The translations under genes and the position numbers were made by a program. From Acinetobacter pittii (GTDB lineage: Bacteria > Pseudomonadota > Gammaproteobacteria > Pseudomonadales > Moraxellaceae): a DNA stretch of 64,000 nucleotides. This document shows positions 50,272 through 59,685 of the stretch, piece after piece; within the stretch, counting starts at the first letter, position 1; each line of letters starts with the position of its first letter. The notes below the pieces were generated by a model. It was given only the letters and a program-made list of their open reading frames with translations, did not search any database and was not told the DNA's origin. The DNA lies in the NCBI RefSeq assembly GCF_034067285.1, contig NZ_CP139286.1:2852001-2916000 (forward strand). Direction: 5' to 3'.

Positions 50272-51075
50272 CTAGTGCATAATACCTTTATAAACAAAAT
50301 AACTGCCGACCACGACTAGCAAACAAGCAAAGCATTTTTTTAACATTTGCGGTGATAGTGCATGAGCAACCTTCGCTCCAAGCTTCGCTGTGACAAAACT
50401 CATGATACTAATGCCAATAAAAGCATAGATATGTACATAACCGATCGTATTAGGCACTGAAATTTGTTCTTTCGCACCAAACCACATAAATCCAATCGCT
50501 CCTGCAACTGCGATTGGTAAACCACAAGCAGCAGAAGTCGCAACTGCTTTTTGCATTACCACGCCATGACGATTTAAATATGGCACAGTTAAGCTTCCGC
50601 CCCCAATTCCAAAAATTGCAGAGGCAATGCCAATGCCACCACCCGCCATAAATTGCATGGGTGTTGAAGGAAGCTGACGTGTTGGGTCAACAACGACATG
50701 TGCTCCTTTAAACATTCGATAAGCCATAAAAACTGCAAAAACACCAATAAGAAGTTGCAAATGCTGACCAGACATCAAGTCGGCGATGCCTGCCCCTAAA
50801 AATGAGCCGATCACTAACCCAGGCGCTAAATTACGAAAAACAGGCCAAAGTACCGCACCCTTTTTATGATGAGCCGAAACAGAACTAAAAGACGTCACGA
50901 TAATCGTTGCAAGCGATGTTCCAACTGCAATATGCATGATTACCGCGGGGTCATAGTTTAGCTGGGTAAAAACCACATAGAGGATTGGTACAATAATTAG
51001 GCCACCGCCCACCCCAAACAATCCGGCAGTAAAACCAGCAATTGCGCCAATGAGTAAATATATGATTAACTCCAT
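50272..51075 (-). CDS. TSUP (TauE/SafE) family permease
   Basis: A 267-residue inner-membrane protein with about eight hydrophobic segments. The two inverted repeats both carry the family G-G-G-x2-x-V-P motif: FGVGGGLIIVPIL near residue 20 and FGIGGGSLTVPYL near 160. Family members move sulfite, taurine-derived or sulfonate anions; substrate here is unknown. It is divergent from birA with only 30 bp between the two start codons. Confidence 0.9.
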   Translation of the reverse strand: MELIIYLLIGAIAGFTAGLFGVGGGLIIVPILYVVFTQLNYDPAVIMHIAVGTSLATIIVTSFSSVSAHHKKGAVLWPVFRNLAPGLVIGSFLGAGIADLMSGQHLQLLIGVFAVFMAYRMFKGAHVVVDPTRQLPSTPMQFMAGGGIGIASAIFGIGGGSLTVPYLNRHGVVMQKAVATSAACGLPIAVAGAIGFMWFGAKEQISVPNTIGYVHIYAFIGISIMSFVTAKLGAKVAHALSPQMLKKCFACLLVVVGSYFVYKGIMH

Positions 51076-51105
51076 AAATGTTTTACCACTCTGCTCATAT
51101 TCAAC

Positions 51106-51858
51106 ATGGATTTAGAGACTCGCCAACTACAACAACTTTTAAGCGCAAAAAACCAGCTTCCAGAAGTGGTTTTATTAAAAGCAACCACAACTTCGACCAA
51201 TGATGATATTCGTGAAATTGCCCAAAAAGGCATTACAACAGGCTTGGTTTGCAGTGCTCAACAAACTCAAGGGCGAGGCCAACATCAACGGCAATGGATT
51301 TCACCTGAAGGAAACATTTATTTAAGCACATTGGTGCAAACTCGAACACCCTTAGATGGTCGCTTAGCACTTGAAGTTGCTCTAAATATTCTACAAATAC
51401 CGCAGTTACAACCTTTAAACCTGCAAGTGAAATGGCCAAACGATTTATATAGTACGCATGGAAAATGGGGTGGAATTTTAGTTGAACCGCTTTCTCAGCA
51501 TCAGGCTATTGTGGGTGTGGGCATTAATTTAAAAACACCACCAGTGACAGATAGCGATCAACCGATTACCTCTCTAAAAGATTTAGGCTTAGAGCAAATG
51601 AGTCGTCTTGAGTTAATTTCAGAGCTTTATGTTGCAATTCAAAATGCTGCTCGCTGGTTTGATCATGGTTGCTACAATTTGGCAGGACGTTTTAACCATC
51701 ATGCGGCATGGATCAACCAGTTAGTTCAGTTCGAACATAGTCAAGGACTGGTACATGGTCGTTTTGTGGGGATTTCCAATGAAGGTGCGGTAATTATTGA
51801 AACACCAGAACCACAGCAGTTTTATCAAGGTCGTTTAAGACCACAGACCACTCAGTAA
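51106..51858 (+). CDS. birA: Biotin-[acetyl-CoA-carboxylase] ligase, monofunctional
   Basis: Attaches biotin to carboxylase BCCP. It has 250 residues, lacking the N-terminal winged helix that lets E. coli BirA repress bio genes, since the catalytic domain (KATTTSTNDD) begins at about residue 25. GRGQHQRQW is the biotin/ATP loop and VKWPNDLY the substrate strand. A short C-terminal domain follows. Paired with coaX 15 bp downstream, a common birA-coaX arrangement. Because there is no DNA-binding part, biotin control of the bio operon must use something else. Confidence 0.94.
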   Translation: MDLETRQLQQLLSAKNQLPEVVLLKATTTSTNDDIREIAQKGITTGLVCSAQQTQGRGQHQRQWISPEGNIYLSTLVQTRTPLDGRLALEVALNILQIPQLQPLNLQVKWPNDLYSTHGKWGGILVEPLSQHQAIVGVGINLKTPPVTDSDQPITSLKDLGLEQMSRLELISELYVAIQNAARWFDHGCYNLAGRFNHHAAWINQLVQFEHSQGLVHGRFVGISNEGAVIIETPEPQQFYQGRLRPQTTQ

Positions 51859-51873
51859 ATAGGTGTTTTCTCC

Positions 51874-52608
51874 ATGAAAAGTTTATGGCTTGATATCGGA
51901 AACACTCGTCTAAAATACTGGATTACTGAAAATCAGCAAACTATTGAGCATGCAGCCGAGCTACATTTACAGTCTCCTGCCGATTTATTACTGGGATTAA
52001 TCCAACACTTTAAACATCAAGGTCTGCATCGAATTGGAATTTCATCGGTACTCGATACTGAAAACAACCAACGTATTCAGCAGATTTTAAAATGGCTTGA
52101 AATTCCTGTGATCTTTGCCAAAGTTCATTCAGAATATGCAGGCTTACAGTGTGGTTATGAAGTACCAAGCCAGCTCGGTATTGATCGCTGGTTACAAGTC
52201 TTAGCTGTAGCTCAAGCAGATGAAAATTATTGCATTATTGGATGTGGTACAGCGCTCACAATTGACCTAACGCAAGGTAAACAACATTTAGGAGGTTACA
52301 TCCTTCCTAATTTATATTTGCAGCGCGATGCTCTTATTCAAAATACCAAAGGCATTAAAATTCCAGACTCTGCTTTCGATAACCTAAACCCAGGCAATAA
52401 CACCGTTGATGCAGTACACCACGGTATTTTATTAGGCCTCATTAGTACCATCGAAAATATTATGCAGCAATCTCCTAAAAAGCTGCTGCTGACTGGTGGC
52501 GATGCTCCTCTTTTTGCCAAGTTCTTACAAAAATATGATCCTGCTGTAGAAACCGATCTTTTGCTCAAAGGATTACAGCAATATATTGCCCATTACCCTA
52601 AAGACTAA
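51874..52608 (+). CDS. coaX: Type III pantothenate kinase
   Basis: First step of CoA synthesis from pantothenate. It has 244 residues of the ASKHA fold: [13 protein letters not shown] with Asp7, [10 protein letters not shown] binding pantothenate, [12 protein letters not shown] and [13 protein letters not shown]. The type III enzyme replaces CoaA. Follows birA and ends at a bidirectional terminator shared with ffh. Confidence 0.94.
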   Translation: MKSLWLDIGNTRLKYWITENQQTIEHAAELHLQSPADLLLGLIQHFKHQGLHRIGISSVLDTENNQRIQQILKWLEIPVIFAKVHSEYAGLQCGYEVPSQLGIDRWLQVLAVAQADENYCIIGCGTALTIDLTQGKQHLGGYILPNLYLQRDALIQNTKGIKIPDSAFDNLNPGNNTVDAVHHGILLGLISTIENIMQQSPKKLLLTGGDAPLFAKFLQKYDPAVETDLLLKGLQQYIAHYPKD

Positions 52609-52620
52609 AATACAGAAAAA

Positions 52621-52650
52621 AATAAAAGGCGCTATATGCGCCTTTTATTT
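52621..52650. terminator. Bidirectional terminator between coaX and ffh
   Basis: A perfect 12-bp stem AATAAAAGGCGC / GCGCCTTTTATT (52621-52632 with 52638-52649) with a 5-nt loop. Confidence 0.88.
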
Positions 52651-52657
52651 TATGGAT

Positions 52658-54070
52658 TTATTTCTTTTGGTCATTGTTACCAAAGAGTGGTCCCATTCCG
52701 CCGCCACCGCCGCCGAATTGCTTTTGCATATTGCCTAATGAACGCATCATTTTGCTCATACCAGATGGATTCGCAAATTTCTTCATCATTTTAGCCATTT
52801 GCGCTTGTTGCTTAATAAGTTTGTTCACTTCAGCAACATCCATACCGCAACCTGCCGCAATACGTTTTTTACGACTTGGGTTCATTAGGTCCGGATTACG
52901 GCGCTCTTTAACAGTCATTGACTGGATAATAGCTTCCATCTTCTTGACTTGTTTTTCAGGGTTCGCTTGCTCAATCGCTTGTTGAATTCCTGCACCGCTC
53001 ATGCCAGGCAACTTATCTAAGAAGCCCATCATGCCGCCCATTTTTTTCATTTGCTCAAATTGCATCAGCATATCTTCAAAGTTGAAGCTACCGCCTTTTT
53101 GCAATTTTTTCGCCATTTTTTCGGCTTTTTCTTTGTCGATTTTGCGTTCAACTTCTTCGACTAAAGAAAGTACGTCACCCATACCTAAAATACGTTGAGC
53201 AACACGGTCAGGATGGAATGGTTCTAAAGCATCAAGCTTCTCCCCCATACCTAAGAACTTGATTGGCTTACCAGTAATGGCACGCACAGAAAGCGCAGCA
53301 CCACCACGTGCATCACCATCAGTTTTAGTAAGAATTACACCTGTAAGTGCTAAAGCATCATTGAATGCTTTTGCTGTATTTGCAGCATCCTGACCTGTCA
53401 TGGCATCAACCACAAACAAGGTTTCAGTCGGCTTAACTGCTGCATGCAATTCTTTAATTTCGTCCATCATGTCTTCATCGACATGCAAACGACCTGCCGT
53501 ATCGACAATCAACACATCAGCAAACTGGATTTTTGCCTGTTCAATTGCACGATTAACGATATCGATTGGCTTTTCAGAAGGATCTGAAGGAATAAAGCCT
53601 GCGCCAACTTCATTTGAAACAGTTTCTAACTGTTTAATTGCTGCCGGACGGTAAACGTCGGCAGAAACAGTCATTACTTTTTTCTTTTGACGTTCTTTTA
53701 AGAAACGTGCCAACTTGGCAGCAGTTGTTGTTTTACCTGCACCTTGTAAACCAGCAAGTAACACTACAACAGGAGGTTTCGCACTTAAATCAAGTGTTTC
53801 ATTCGCCTCACCCATCATCTTGGTGAGTTCATCATAAACAATTTTTACAAATGCCTGGCCTGGTGATAACTGAGTCATCACTTCTTGGCCCAATGCCTCT
53901 TCCTTAACTTTCGCGATAAATTCACGAGTTACAGGTAACGCGACATCGGCTTCAAGAAGTGCCATACGTACTTCACGTAAGGTATCTTTAATATTGTCTT
54001 CGGTCAGCTGCCCTGAGCCAGTAACATTTCTTAAACTCTGTGTGAGTCGTTCTGTTAAGGTATCAAACAT
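52658..54070 (-). CDS. ffh: Signal recognition particle protein Ffh
   Basis: GTPase that targets nascent membrane proteins with 4.5S RNA. It has 470 residues: N domain, G domain with GLQGAGKTTTAAKLA, DTAGRLHVDEDMM, TKTDGDARGG, and a Met-rich M domain starting near 300. The C-terminal end is a Gly-rich Met tail. No 4.5S RNA gene was found in the window. Divergent from the YpjD-like gene, as in many gammaproteobacteria. Confidence 0.97.
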   Translation of the reverse strand: MFDTLTERLTQSLRNVTGSGQLTEDNIKDTLREVRMALLEADVALPVTREFIAKVKEEALGQEVMTQLSPGQAFVKIVYDELTKMMGEANETLDLSAKPPVVVLLAGLQGAGKTTTAAKLARFLKERQKKKVMTVSADVYRPAAIKQLETVSNEVGAGFIPSDPSEKPIDIVNRAIEQAKIQFADVLIVDTAGRLHVDEDMMDEIKELHAAVKPTETLFVVDAMTGQDAANTAKAFNDALALTGVILTKTDGDARGGAALSVRAITGKPIKFLGMGEKLDALEPFHPDRVAQRILGMGDVLSLVEEVERKIDKEKAEKMAKKLQKGGSFNFEDMLMQFEQMKKMGGMMGFLDKLPGMSGAGIQQAIEQANPEKQVKKMEAIIQSMTVKERRNPDLMNPSRKKRIAAGCGMDVAEVNKLIKQQAQMAKMMKKFANPSGMSKMMRSLGNMQKQFGGGGGGMGPLFGNNDQKK

Positions 54071-54210
54071 TGCAAAATCCGCTTAAAATGGCTAGTTGCA
54101 AAAAAATCTTTCTCGAAATAGAAAATTTATGCATAGAATGCTATAGGATACTTTAGTTCGCAGCGAATTTATATCTTATATAGATGAATTAATCCTGAAA
54201 AAGGTTTGAC

Positions 54211-55020
54211 ATGATTAGCCTCCCCTTGGTTTACACAATTTTGGCACTCATCGCATATACCACTTCTTTCTGGTATCTGTTTATTCGTTTAATGTCAAAA
54301 CGTGAACCAAACCCATGGTTATTTGCATTTGTCGTAACATTGGCACTGCTACTGCACGGTACAGTTTTATGCCATGGCATGCTGACTCCAGCTGGAATTA
54401 ACTATGATGTCTTTAATTTAGTATCTTTTACATCATGGCTTATGTTGTTGTTAAGTTTAATTTTTAGTACTTTTCGTCCGATTGTACCGTTAAATTTATT
54501 AGGCATTCCTGTAGCGGCCATTGGTCTTATTTTAGGTTTCGCCTTTAGCCGACCAGATCAATTTATTGAGCAACATTCGCTAGGTCTTGATACTCATATT
54601 ATTCTTTCACTTTCGGCCTATGCAGTTTTACTGATGGCAACCATACATGCGATTTTAATATGGTTCCAAAATCGTGAACTCAAAAAGAAACAAAAAAAAC
54701 GTTTCTGGGTCAATTTACTCCCGCCGATTCAGGCGATGGAATCTTTACTATTTGATCTGATTATTACTGGTTTCATTTTATTAACGATTGCGCTTGCATT
54801 TGGTTTTTTAACAATTGATAGCTTCTTTGCTCAGCATCTCGCTCATAAAACCGTATTTAGTATTATTTCTTGGTTTATCTATGGCTCATTATTGATCGGC
54901 CATTACAAACTCGGATGGCGAGGTCAAAAAGCGATTCGCTTTACTTTAATCGGTTTCGTGCTTTTGGCGATTGGATTTATCGGTAGTAAATTTGTACTTG
55001 AGATGATCTTGGGTCGCTAG
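54211..55020 (+). CDS. CcsA/YpjD-family inner-membrane protein
   Basis: A 269-residue polytopic protein, about eight hydrophobic segments, of the cytochrome c assembly (CcmC/CcsA/HemX) superfamily. It keeps histidines in membrane segments (LLHGTVLCHGM, DTHIILSLSAYAVL, IIGHYKLGWRG-type loop) that bind heme in relatives. This YpjD branch is usually next to ffh and its role is unproven. Not part of a ccm operon here. Confidence 0.85.
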   Translation: MISLPLVYTILALIAYTTSFWYLFIRLMSKREPNPWLFAFVVTLALLLHGTVLCHGMLTPAGINYDVFNLVSFTSWLMLLLSLIFSTFRPIVPLNLLGIPVAAIGLILGFAFSRPDQFIEQHSLGLDTHIILSLSAYAVLLMATIHAILIWFQNRELKKKQKKRFWVNLLPPIQAMESLLFDLIITGFILLTIALAFGFLTIDSFFAQHLAHKTVFSIISWFIYGSLLIGHYKLGWRGQKAIRFTLIGFVLLAIGFIGSKFVLEMILGR

Positions 55021-55104
55021 ATAAATTAAAATTTAATCGATACTAGACAGCGTTATACATATCCCGTATAACGCTGTTTTCGTTTTACTCAGGTGACACA
55101 GACT

Positions 55105-56049
55105 GTGAAACTCATACTCGCTCCAATGGAAGGTTTAACTGACCCGATCATGCGGGATACACTCACATCTGTTGGTGATTTCGACTGGTGTGTGACCGAG
55201 TTTATTCGCGTTACAGACAGTATTTTGCCAGACCATATTTACTATAGTTTTTGCCCAGAATTAAAAAATGACGGTAAAACAGCAGCTGGTACACCTGTTC
55301 ATGTTCAGTTCTTAGGGAACAACCCAGATATGCTGGCAGCAAATGCAGCAAAAGTCGTTGAACTAGGTGCACCCGCAATCGACCTTAATTTCGGTTGTCC
55401 TGCAAAAACCGTTAATCGACATCGCGGTGGTTCAGTACTTCTTGATGAACCAGATGTAGTACATCTGCTCATTAAAGCTGTTCGAGATGCAGTACCTGCG
55501 CACATCCCTGTTTCAGCAAAAATGCGTTTAGGTTATCTCGATGAAAACCACACCATGGAAAATGCTCATGCGGTTGAAGATGCCGGTGCAAGCTGGTTAA
55601 CCGTACACGCTCGAACTAAAGCAGATGGCTATACGCCACCCGCTTATTGGGAAAAAATTCTGCCTATTAAAGAAGCTTTGAAAATTAATGTCATTGCTAA
55701 CGGTGAAATCTGGACCAATGCTGATGCTAGGGCTTGCCAGCAACAATCTGGGTGTGAAGACCTCATGATTGGCCGTGGTGCGGTGACTACTCCAGATTTA
55801 ACCCAATGTATTCGCCAAAATATGGATGAAGCACTATTTACTTGGGAACAACTCGTTGACTTACAAATTCGATTTTTAAACGGTCAGGCAAAAACAGAAA
55901 TTGGAATGGTAGGTCGTTATAAGCAATGGTTAGGTATGATGACCAAAGCTTATCCACAAGCAAAAGAATTATGGGACCAAGTGAAACGTATTAAAGCTTT
56001 AGAGGAAATTGTTCAACAATTAGAACACACCAGATCAGACAATATTTAA
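55105..56049 (+). CDS. dusC: tRNA-dihydrouridine(16) synthase DusC
   Basis: FMN enzyme reducing U16 of tRNAs. It has 314 residues from the GTG at 55105, which has AGGTGA eight bases before it; a GTG at 55093 gives four extra residues and has no ribosome site. APMEGLTD (FMN), DLNFGCPAKTVNRHRGGS with the catalytic Cys, and VIANGEIW are intact. The C-terminal domain fits the DusC subfamily (tail KQWLGMM). Its terminator lies 20 bp downstream. Confidence 0.93.
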   Translation: MKLILAPMEGLTDPIMRDTLTSVGDFDWCVTEFIRVTDSILPDHIYYSFCPELKNDGKTAAGTPVHVQFLGNNPDMLAANAAKVVELGAPAIDLNFGCPAKTVNRHRGGSVLLDEPDVVHLLIKAVRDAVPAHIPVSAKMRLGYLDENHTMENAHAVEDAGASWLTVHARTKADGYTPPAYWEKILPIKEALKINVIANGEIWTNADARACQQQSGCEDLMIGRGAVTTPDLTQCIRQNMDEALFTWEQLVDLQIRFLNGQAKTEIGMVGRYKQWLGMMTKAYPQAKELWDQVKRIKALEEIVQQLEHTRSDNI

Positions 56050-56068
56050 CTCGGTATAGCCATAAAAA

Positions 56069-56098
56069 AGAGGGCGATTATTTTCATAGTCGCCCTCT
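56069..56098. terminator. Bidirectional terminator between dusC and the fil-like cluster
   Basis: AGAGGGCGA / TCGCCCTCT stem (56069-56077 with 56090-56098) and a 12-nt loop, with A/T runs on both sides between convergent genes. Confidence 0.85.
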
Positions 56099-56127
56099 CG
56101 TATTTCAGGTTAAGCTATTTTTCTTTT

Positions 56128-57081
56128 TTAAAAGCCGCTTACTTTCATTTTAAAGTCAGTTACAGAAACGCCAGTGACACCAAAACTCCCCATTGAGCCA
56201 TTAGGTAAATTATTAAACGTTGTTGTATTTTGGCTCCCTATATTTCCTAAAGTGACATTGTTAAGTGAAGCATCAAATTTACTAGATGCGCCTGTATTTC
56301 CAAAAGTTAATCCAGTCGAATCAACACCTGCATAAAAACCATCTAACACAAAACCGGTTGAGGTATTTGTTCCTGCAAATTTAAATCCAAATGTTGCACC
56401 TGTATTATCGGACACTAAAGTAATTGGACAACCCGCGGTAGCAGAACAAATAGATTGAATTGCCCCACCAAATTTAACCATGACGGACTGCGCAGCATGG
56501 CCAAGTTGAATATTTAAACGGGGTTTATTGGTTGATACAAAGTTAATATCCAAATTTCCACTAGAACGAATAATTTCTTTTACACCCGTATTCACTGTCG
56601 TTCCCGAACTAAATATTGATTTGGGTGCATAGCTCGTTAGTGCGTAATCGGATGGACTAGATAAAGATGCGCTTGGAGCCAAATAAACTGAGAAAGGTAA
56701 AAGTCGAATACCGTTTACATCATTCCCCATCGATATAGCTAAATTTAAAAACGGATTCCCACCACCCGCGTCGGCATCGATTGCAATATTAAAAGAAGGA
56801 TTACCAGATACGGCAGCTTTAATAAACTCTATACCAGGAACCGGATTAGTAGAGTTTCCGGCAATGACAAAACCAGCCTTACTGTTATAAGACGTTGAAG
56901 CAATACCATTAGTATCAATGAGCGCGACTTGATTAAATTTAACACTATCAGCTTGAATACCTAAGTTTAAACCATTTTGGCCCGTCGCTGCTGCAAGGCT
57001 TTGGTCATCCAAAGGCTGCATTGCAAAAACACTTGAACTACTGGCAAGTAGCAGCCAGAACCCTATATTTTTATTCTTCAT
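56128..57081 (-). CDS. Secreted cysteine-loop protein 1 (fil-type cluster, last gene)
   Basis: A 317-residue exported protein of unknown function. Residues 1-20 are a Sec signal peptide (MKNKNIGFWLLLASSSSVFA). The mature chain starts with the cluster motif PLDDQSLAAATGQNGLNL and is then beta-rich, Ser/Thr/Gly/Asn-rich, with one short-loop Cys pair (CSATAGC). The motif matches what I remember as DUF6160. It has its own promoter region with a conserved element at 57169. Acinetobacter genomes label this locus filA-filF (putative pilus assembly), but I see no chaperone, usher or pilin motif. Assigning a letter would be a guess. Confidence 0.75.
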   Translation of the reverse strand: MKNKNIGFWLLLASSSSVFAMQPLDDQSLAAATGQNGLNLGIQADSVKFNQVALIDTNGIASTSYNSKAGFVIAGNSTNPVPGIEFIKAAVSGNPSFNIAIDADAGGGNPFLNLAISMGNDVNGIRLLPFSVYLAPSASLSSPSDYALTSYAPKSIFSSGTTVNTGVKEIIRSSGNLDINFVSTNKPRLNIQLGHAAQSVMVKFGGAIQSICSATAGCPITLVSDNTGATFGFKFAGTNTSTGFVLDGFYAGVDSTGLTFGNTGASSKFDASLNNVTLGNIGSQNTTTFNNLPNGSMGSFGVTGVSVTDFKMKVSGF

Positions 57082-57168
57082 GTCGCTCTAATCCTTAAGA
57101 GACAAACGTTTATTATTTGTTCAGACTATCAGAATAATATTCCACTACAAAGCAATTATCCCTATAAC

Positions 57169-57182
57169 CCGACGAATGCAAA
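57169..57182. promoter_or_regulatory. Shared 14-bp element, copy A
   Basis: CCGACGAATGCAAA, differing by one base from CCGATGAATGCAAA at 62713. It lies 88 bp before the start of secreted protein 1. On the minus strand it contains TTGCAT, which could act as a -35 with GATAAT 15 bp downstream. Confidence 0.45.
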
Positions 57183-57214
57183 TCCAATCACACTAAAATA
57201 AAATTTATATACAA

Positions 57215-57235
57215 AAGCAGCAATTAAAGCTGCTT
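57215..57235 (-). terminator. Weak terminator after secreted protein 2
   Basis: AAGCAGC / GCTGCTT stem with a 7-nt loop, 8 bp past the stop, followed by a short T-run on the minus strand. Confidence 0.45.
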
Positions 57236-57242
57236 ACTTGAA

Positions 57243-59654
57243 TTAGTTAAAGGCGCCATTTCTAGGCACAATACTAAAGCTACTATTTAAACGTCCACCA
57301 GTAATTGCAAGCTCACCTAAACGCGCTCCAGCTCCTGTTGAAGGCGGATAGAAATTAATATCTTTAACACGTAATGCGCCATCAATACTCTTATCAGGGT
57401 TAAAATAAACCGCCGTATTTACGCCAACTTTACCTAAACCACTTGCTGTATCTTTACCCACAACCAAAGCAGTATTAAACGCTAGCTTTCCGGTAATATT
57501 ATCAAAGCCAATTGCAGAACCATCAATCGGATCACTAATTTGAACCGTATTTCCAGTTGCGGTCGCAGGCATTGTAAAATCACCCAGTACAGTTAAAGCA
57601 CTACCATCTGCAATTGAACTATTTGGCACAATCGATAAGTTAAGATCACCACCTAAGCGTAGTTTTAAACCAAATAAGACATCATTATTTTTGGCAAAAT
57701 TATCAATAGGTGAAGTACAGGAACCTGTCGCTGGACAAGTTTTATATTTAGCTCCCGGTAAATAACCTGCTGCAATTTCTGTTGATAAAGCAAGTAGCAT
57801 CTCTTTTAAACTAATATTGAGACTGCCATTTTCCAAACCGATACTTCCATTGCCTTTAACGAACATATCGATATTACGTAATCCCATGTAATAATCAGTA
57901 GGACTACCGCCATTATTAGCATTTGGAGAACCATCAATTAATAAAATTGAGGTTGTTTTGGTTCCAGTCGCATCACGTCCCGTAGTTCCAGCAGCAATAC
58001 CGATACCTAAACGCGAAGTCGTTCCAGAGGTCGCCACAACATTTCGAACAGGCTTACCATTTGCATCTTTGGTATAGTAATAAGCACTATTTGCAGGTGC
58101 ATCTAAACCATATACAGCAGCATTAGCATTTAAGTTATAAAAAGGTAAGGCTAAGCCCCACTGGTTATTTGCACCATTGTCTGCAAACTGATTGGCAGCC
58201 GCGACATTTGCACTTGTCGTAAAACGACCGCGTCTTGAAAATGCCTGAAACTCAGCTCCACGCATCGCAAGAATTAAACTAAATGGATTAGTCACCGTAT
58301 CACGGTGAATATTATGCTGATAATCAGCAGCTGTCGTTAAAGTGCTTGATCCTAAACGAATTGCATTTAAAGTCGCGTTGTTTGGCATTAATAATGTTTT
58401 TGTATCAGCGAGATTTAAATAAATATTTCCGCTGTCGAAATATCCGCGAGTAGCTGAGTTAAGACCTGTTAAATTACCAAATTCGAAACCATAAGCATTC
58501 AGACCTGCTCCACCTATTTCTAACGTGGTTGCTTTACCATCTGAACCTAGCATTGAGTCATTATCTTTAGTGAACTCACCTTTCATACGAAAGGCAATTC
58601 CAGAATTACCTAAAATGCTATTACTTGAACTGGTACCTGAAGCGGTATTTGCCGTACCTAATATTGTTGTATTTGAAGTACCATCCATACCACGGACTTG
58701 TAAATAACTATTTACCATACGTCCGCTAGCACCTAAACGAATCAAACCTTTCGCATTTTGTGGACTATTGGTTGCATCTAAAGCATAAGGATTTGTTTTA
58801 TCGACATTGGAACTTAGCATGACCTCAATATTCAGGCCTGAATTAGTTACTTTCCCACTGCTATCTACATATGTACCTGCAGTTAAACCAGAAGCTGAAT
58901 CTGCTACACGGTTAAAATCAACATAGCCATAGGTACTATTCGGCGTTTGCCCTACGCTAGCGACGTTAGTTCCAGTATTTGTCTGTAAAACTACGCCACG
59001 AGTTGGGTCAATCAACATTGCCCCTTTACCAACAAAATTAAAGTTAAAATTTCTTAAAATTAATTGATTTAACTGGCTGCGCGCATCCACTTGCCCTAAA
59101 TAAATATTGGCATTATTAATACCGAGCGTCATGCTTGACTGACTATTTGTATTAAATAGACCATCTTGGGTGGTAAGTGCCAAATTTAGTGGAGAAGTCG
59201 TTTGAATAGCCAACTGCCCCATTGTCGGTGAGCAAGTAGCAGAGTTATTACATACTTTAAAACTATTTACAGTAATGAGTGATGGACTGCTTTGCATAGA
59301 AAAGTCGAGTCCAGTTTTACCCGTAGTTGGATTGCTCCCAACATCTAACCGATAATTTGTACTTAAAGGTTGACTAGATGCATTACTTTTTTGAACTTTT
59401 ATCCCGCCTGCTTGTGCTCTTAAGACCTGATCAGCACTGCTAGATGTACCTGCATGATCATCCCAGTAAGCATTATCAATATTGATTTCATTGAACGTCG
59501 TTTGAATCGAAATTCCATCTTGTCCATTAACAGCACTCAAATCAGCATCTGTTAAAGCTTCTAAAGCAAAAACATGTCCGCTCACTAACAACATGCTGGT
59601 TGTTAATGCGTTTAAAATAAACTTTGAGCTGTGATTTTCTTTATTTTTTTTCAT
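57243..59654 (-). CDS. Secreted cysteine-loop protein 2 (large)
   Basis: An 803-residue exported protein of unknown function. The ATG at 59654 is preceded by AAAGGAAC, and a longer frame to 59753 overlaps the upstream gene and is rejected. Signal peptide is residues 1-30, cleaved before LEALTDADLSAVNGQDG. The rest is low-complexity beta-type sequence rich in Asn, Gly, Thr and Ser, with CX5C loops CNNSATC and CPATGSC and a late amphipathic stretch LENGSLNISLKEMLLALS. No transmembrane barrel signature or cell-wall anchor is visible. Its N-terminal motif is shared with the neighbouring gene products. Confidence 0.8.
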   Translation of the reverse strand: MKKNKENHSSKFILNALTTSMLLVSGHVFALEALTDADLSAVNGQDGISIQTTFNEINIDNAYWDDHAGTSSSADQVLRAQAGGIKVQKSNASSQPLSTNYRLDVGSNPTTGKTGLDFSMQSSPSLITVNSFKVCNNSATCSPTMGQLAIQTTSPLNLALTTQDGLFNTNSQSSMTLGINNANIYLGQVDARSQLNQLILRNFNFNFVGKGAMLIDPTRGVVLQTNTGTNVASVGQTPNSTYGYVDFNRVADSASGLTAGTYVDSSGKVTNSGLNIEVMLSSNVDKTNPYALDATNSPQNAKGLIRLGASGRMVNSYLQVRGMDGTSNTTILGTANTASGTSSSNSILGNSGIAFRMKGEFTKDNDSMLGSDGKATTLEIGGAGLNAYGFEFGNLTGLNSATRGYFDSGNIYLNLADTKTLLMPNNATLNAIRLGSSTLTTAADYQHNIHRDTVTNPFSLILAMRGAEFQAFSRRGRFTTSANVAAANQFADNGANNQWGLALPFYNLNANAAVYGLDAPANSAYYYTKDANGKPVRNVVATSGTTSRLGIGIAAGTTGRDATGTKTTSILLIDGSPNANNGGSPTDYYMGLRNIDMFVKGNGSIGLENGSLNISLKEMLLALSTEIAAGYLPGAKYKTCPATGSCTSPIDNFAKNNDVLFGLKLRLGGDLNLSIVPNSSIADGSALTVLGDFTMPATATGNTVQISDPIDGSAIGFDNITGKLAFNTALVVGKDTASGLGKVGVNTAVYFNPDKSIDGALRVKDINFYPPSTGAGARLGELAITGGRLNSSFSIVPRNGAFN

Positions 59655-59685
59655 CACTTCAGTTCCTTTGAAATCTACATTAACC

